Assembly: GCA_036505275.1 (NCBI GenBank)
Contig: DASXTS010000334.1
Location: forward strand, 1 to 15,417
Source: DASXTS01 sp036505275
GTDB taxonomy: Bacteria > Actinomycetota > Actinomycetes > Mycobacteriales > Pseudonocardiaceae
DNA: 15,417 bases
Reading direction: 5' to 3'
In this document: one piece after another, positions 14,886-15,417 of the stretch
Layout of the letters: every line of letters begins with the position of its first letter
Position numbering within the stretch: position 1 is the stretch's first letter
Notes under the pieces: generated by a model
What the model saw: the letters and a program-made list of their open reading frames with translations, nothing else
Told to the model about the DNA's origin: nothing
Databases searched by the model: none
Position numbers and translations under genes: made by a program

Positions 14886-15203
14886 GTGCGCGATGGTTAT
14901 GCCGGGACACCTCGATGACGAGGAGGGGCGCCATGACGACGGAGCAGGCCACCGCCACCCGCCGGGATCGGACCCAGGCTGCCACACAGCGCTGCGCGAT
15001 GTGGCGGCCGGTTGGAAAGGGACGACCTGGTTTATCGAGGGCGACATTGCCCAATGTTTCGATTCGCTTGACCATTCGGTGATGCTAAGAACATTAGGTG
15101 AGAAGATCCACGATAACCGGTTTCTCGGGCTGCTGCGTAACATGCTGCAAGCCGGATACCTGGAGGACTGGGTATGGAACGCCACGCCGGGTTCGGGAGG
15201 GGG
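14886..15203 (+). pseudogene. Decayed group II intron reverse transcriptase fragment
   Basis: From about 14965 to 15194 one frame encodes PGCHTALRD, then WFIEGDIAQCFDSLDHSV and EKIHDNRFLGLLRNMLQAGY. This is the RT2-RT4 region of group II intron-encoded proteins (GDIxxCFDxxDH palm motif with the first catalytic Asp). The frame shifts near 15185: VREGAVG in another frame resembles the PEGGVVSP box that should follow. The YADD box, the maturase and the endonuclease domains are missing. An ATG at 14934 with a GAGGAGGGG site begins a different frame (MTTEQATATRR), perhaps the original N terminus joined by deletion. GTGCG at 14886 could be the intron 5' end (GUGYG), but this is weak. Lower GC than its neighbours supports foreign origin. 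Confidence 0.7.
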
Positions 15204-15258
15204 CCGTCGGGAAAAGGATCAGCCTGGCTGACACCTCGCCTGACGGCCTACCTCACCG

Positions 15259-15417
15259 ATGTTCGCCCCGCTGCTGGACACCCTCGCCGACGCCGGTGTC
15301 GACCTGGCCCGCACCGTGATCACCGCGGACGCGCTGCACGCCCAACGCGCCCACGCCGAATACCTGCACCACCGCGGCGCCGGGTTTGTGTTCACCGTCA
15401 AGCAGAACCAGCCCGGG
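15259..15417 (+). pseudogene. Partial ISAs1-family transposase (5' truncated, runs off the end)
   Basis: The frame from ATG 15259 to the window edge encodes 53 residues. TVITADALHAQRAHAEYLHH and FVFTVKQNQPG match the central DDE region of ISAs1-family transposases (VTADALHxQRxHAEYL...VKxNQP). The Asp in TADALH is one of the catalytic acidic residues. The preceding N-terminal half of a typical transposase is absent, and an in-frame stop lies at 15241-15243. The ATG is therefore probably internal to the original gene. The 3' part is outside the window. Confidence 0.75.

Noticed and set aside
14886..15203. A retron or defence-associated reverse transcriptase
   Set aside because: The visible motifs (GDIAQCFDSLDH, EKIHDNRFL, AGYLEDW) are those of group II intron proteins, and the gene is broken before YADD; no partner genes are present.

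Overview
This is a GC-rich actinobacterial chromosome segment. An adjacent dprE1-dprE2 pair makes the decaprenyl-phospho-arabinose precursor used for cell-wall arabinan. That points to an arabinogalactan-containing actinomycete, in the Mycobacteriales or Pseudonocardiales range. The DUF222 fragment, the F420-type DUF385 protein, the Ddn-like fold and the apparent leaderless starts agree with this. I cannot name the genus.

Layout. 1-736: a truncated DUF222-type gene (60-320), then a perfect 10-bp-stem hairpin, then about 380 bases without a convincing gene. 737-5735: a minus-strand P-loop kinase diverges from a plus-strand run. That run holds a large APC-type permease with a soluble C-terminal domain, a membrane-anchored serine hydrolase of the beta-lactamase fold, a small DUF385 protein, and a DUF4118 membrane protein that looks like a KdpD sensor without the kinase. 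5760-7538: a long-chain acyl-CoA ligase on the minus strand, convergent with the DUF4118 gene; both stop codons lie in or at one hairpin. 7740-8582: a proline-rich membrane protein. 8740-11624 (minus): a SixA-type phosphohistidine phosphatase lies downstream of a molybdopterin oxidoreductase. The latter diverges from a PLP-dependent threonine/serine dehydratase (11614-12540), and the two start regions overlap. 12668-14778: dprE1 and dprE2, translationally coupled through a GTGA overlap. 14779-15417: a small MITE-like hairpin element, a decayed group II intron reverse transcriptase fragment, and a partial ISAs1-family transposase running off the end.

How the genes work together. The only clear pathway unit is dprE1-dprE2, which jointly epimerise decaprenyl-phospho-ribose to decaprenyl-phospho-arabinose. 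The other genes look like ordinary accessory or housekeeping functions with separate promoters. The most notable protein-level observation is that this DprE1 has alanine where Mycobacterium tuberculosis DprE1 has Cys387, the residue attacked by benzothiazinones. The most notable DNA-level observation is the cluster of mobile-element debris directly after dprE2, where mycobacteria carry aftA. I found no convincing new multi-gene defence or other undescribed system. No tRNA, rRNA or CRISPR array was recognised.
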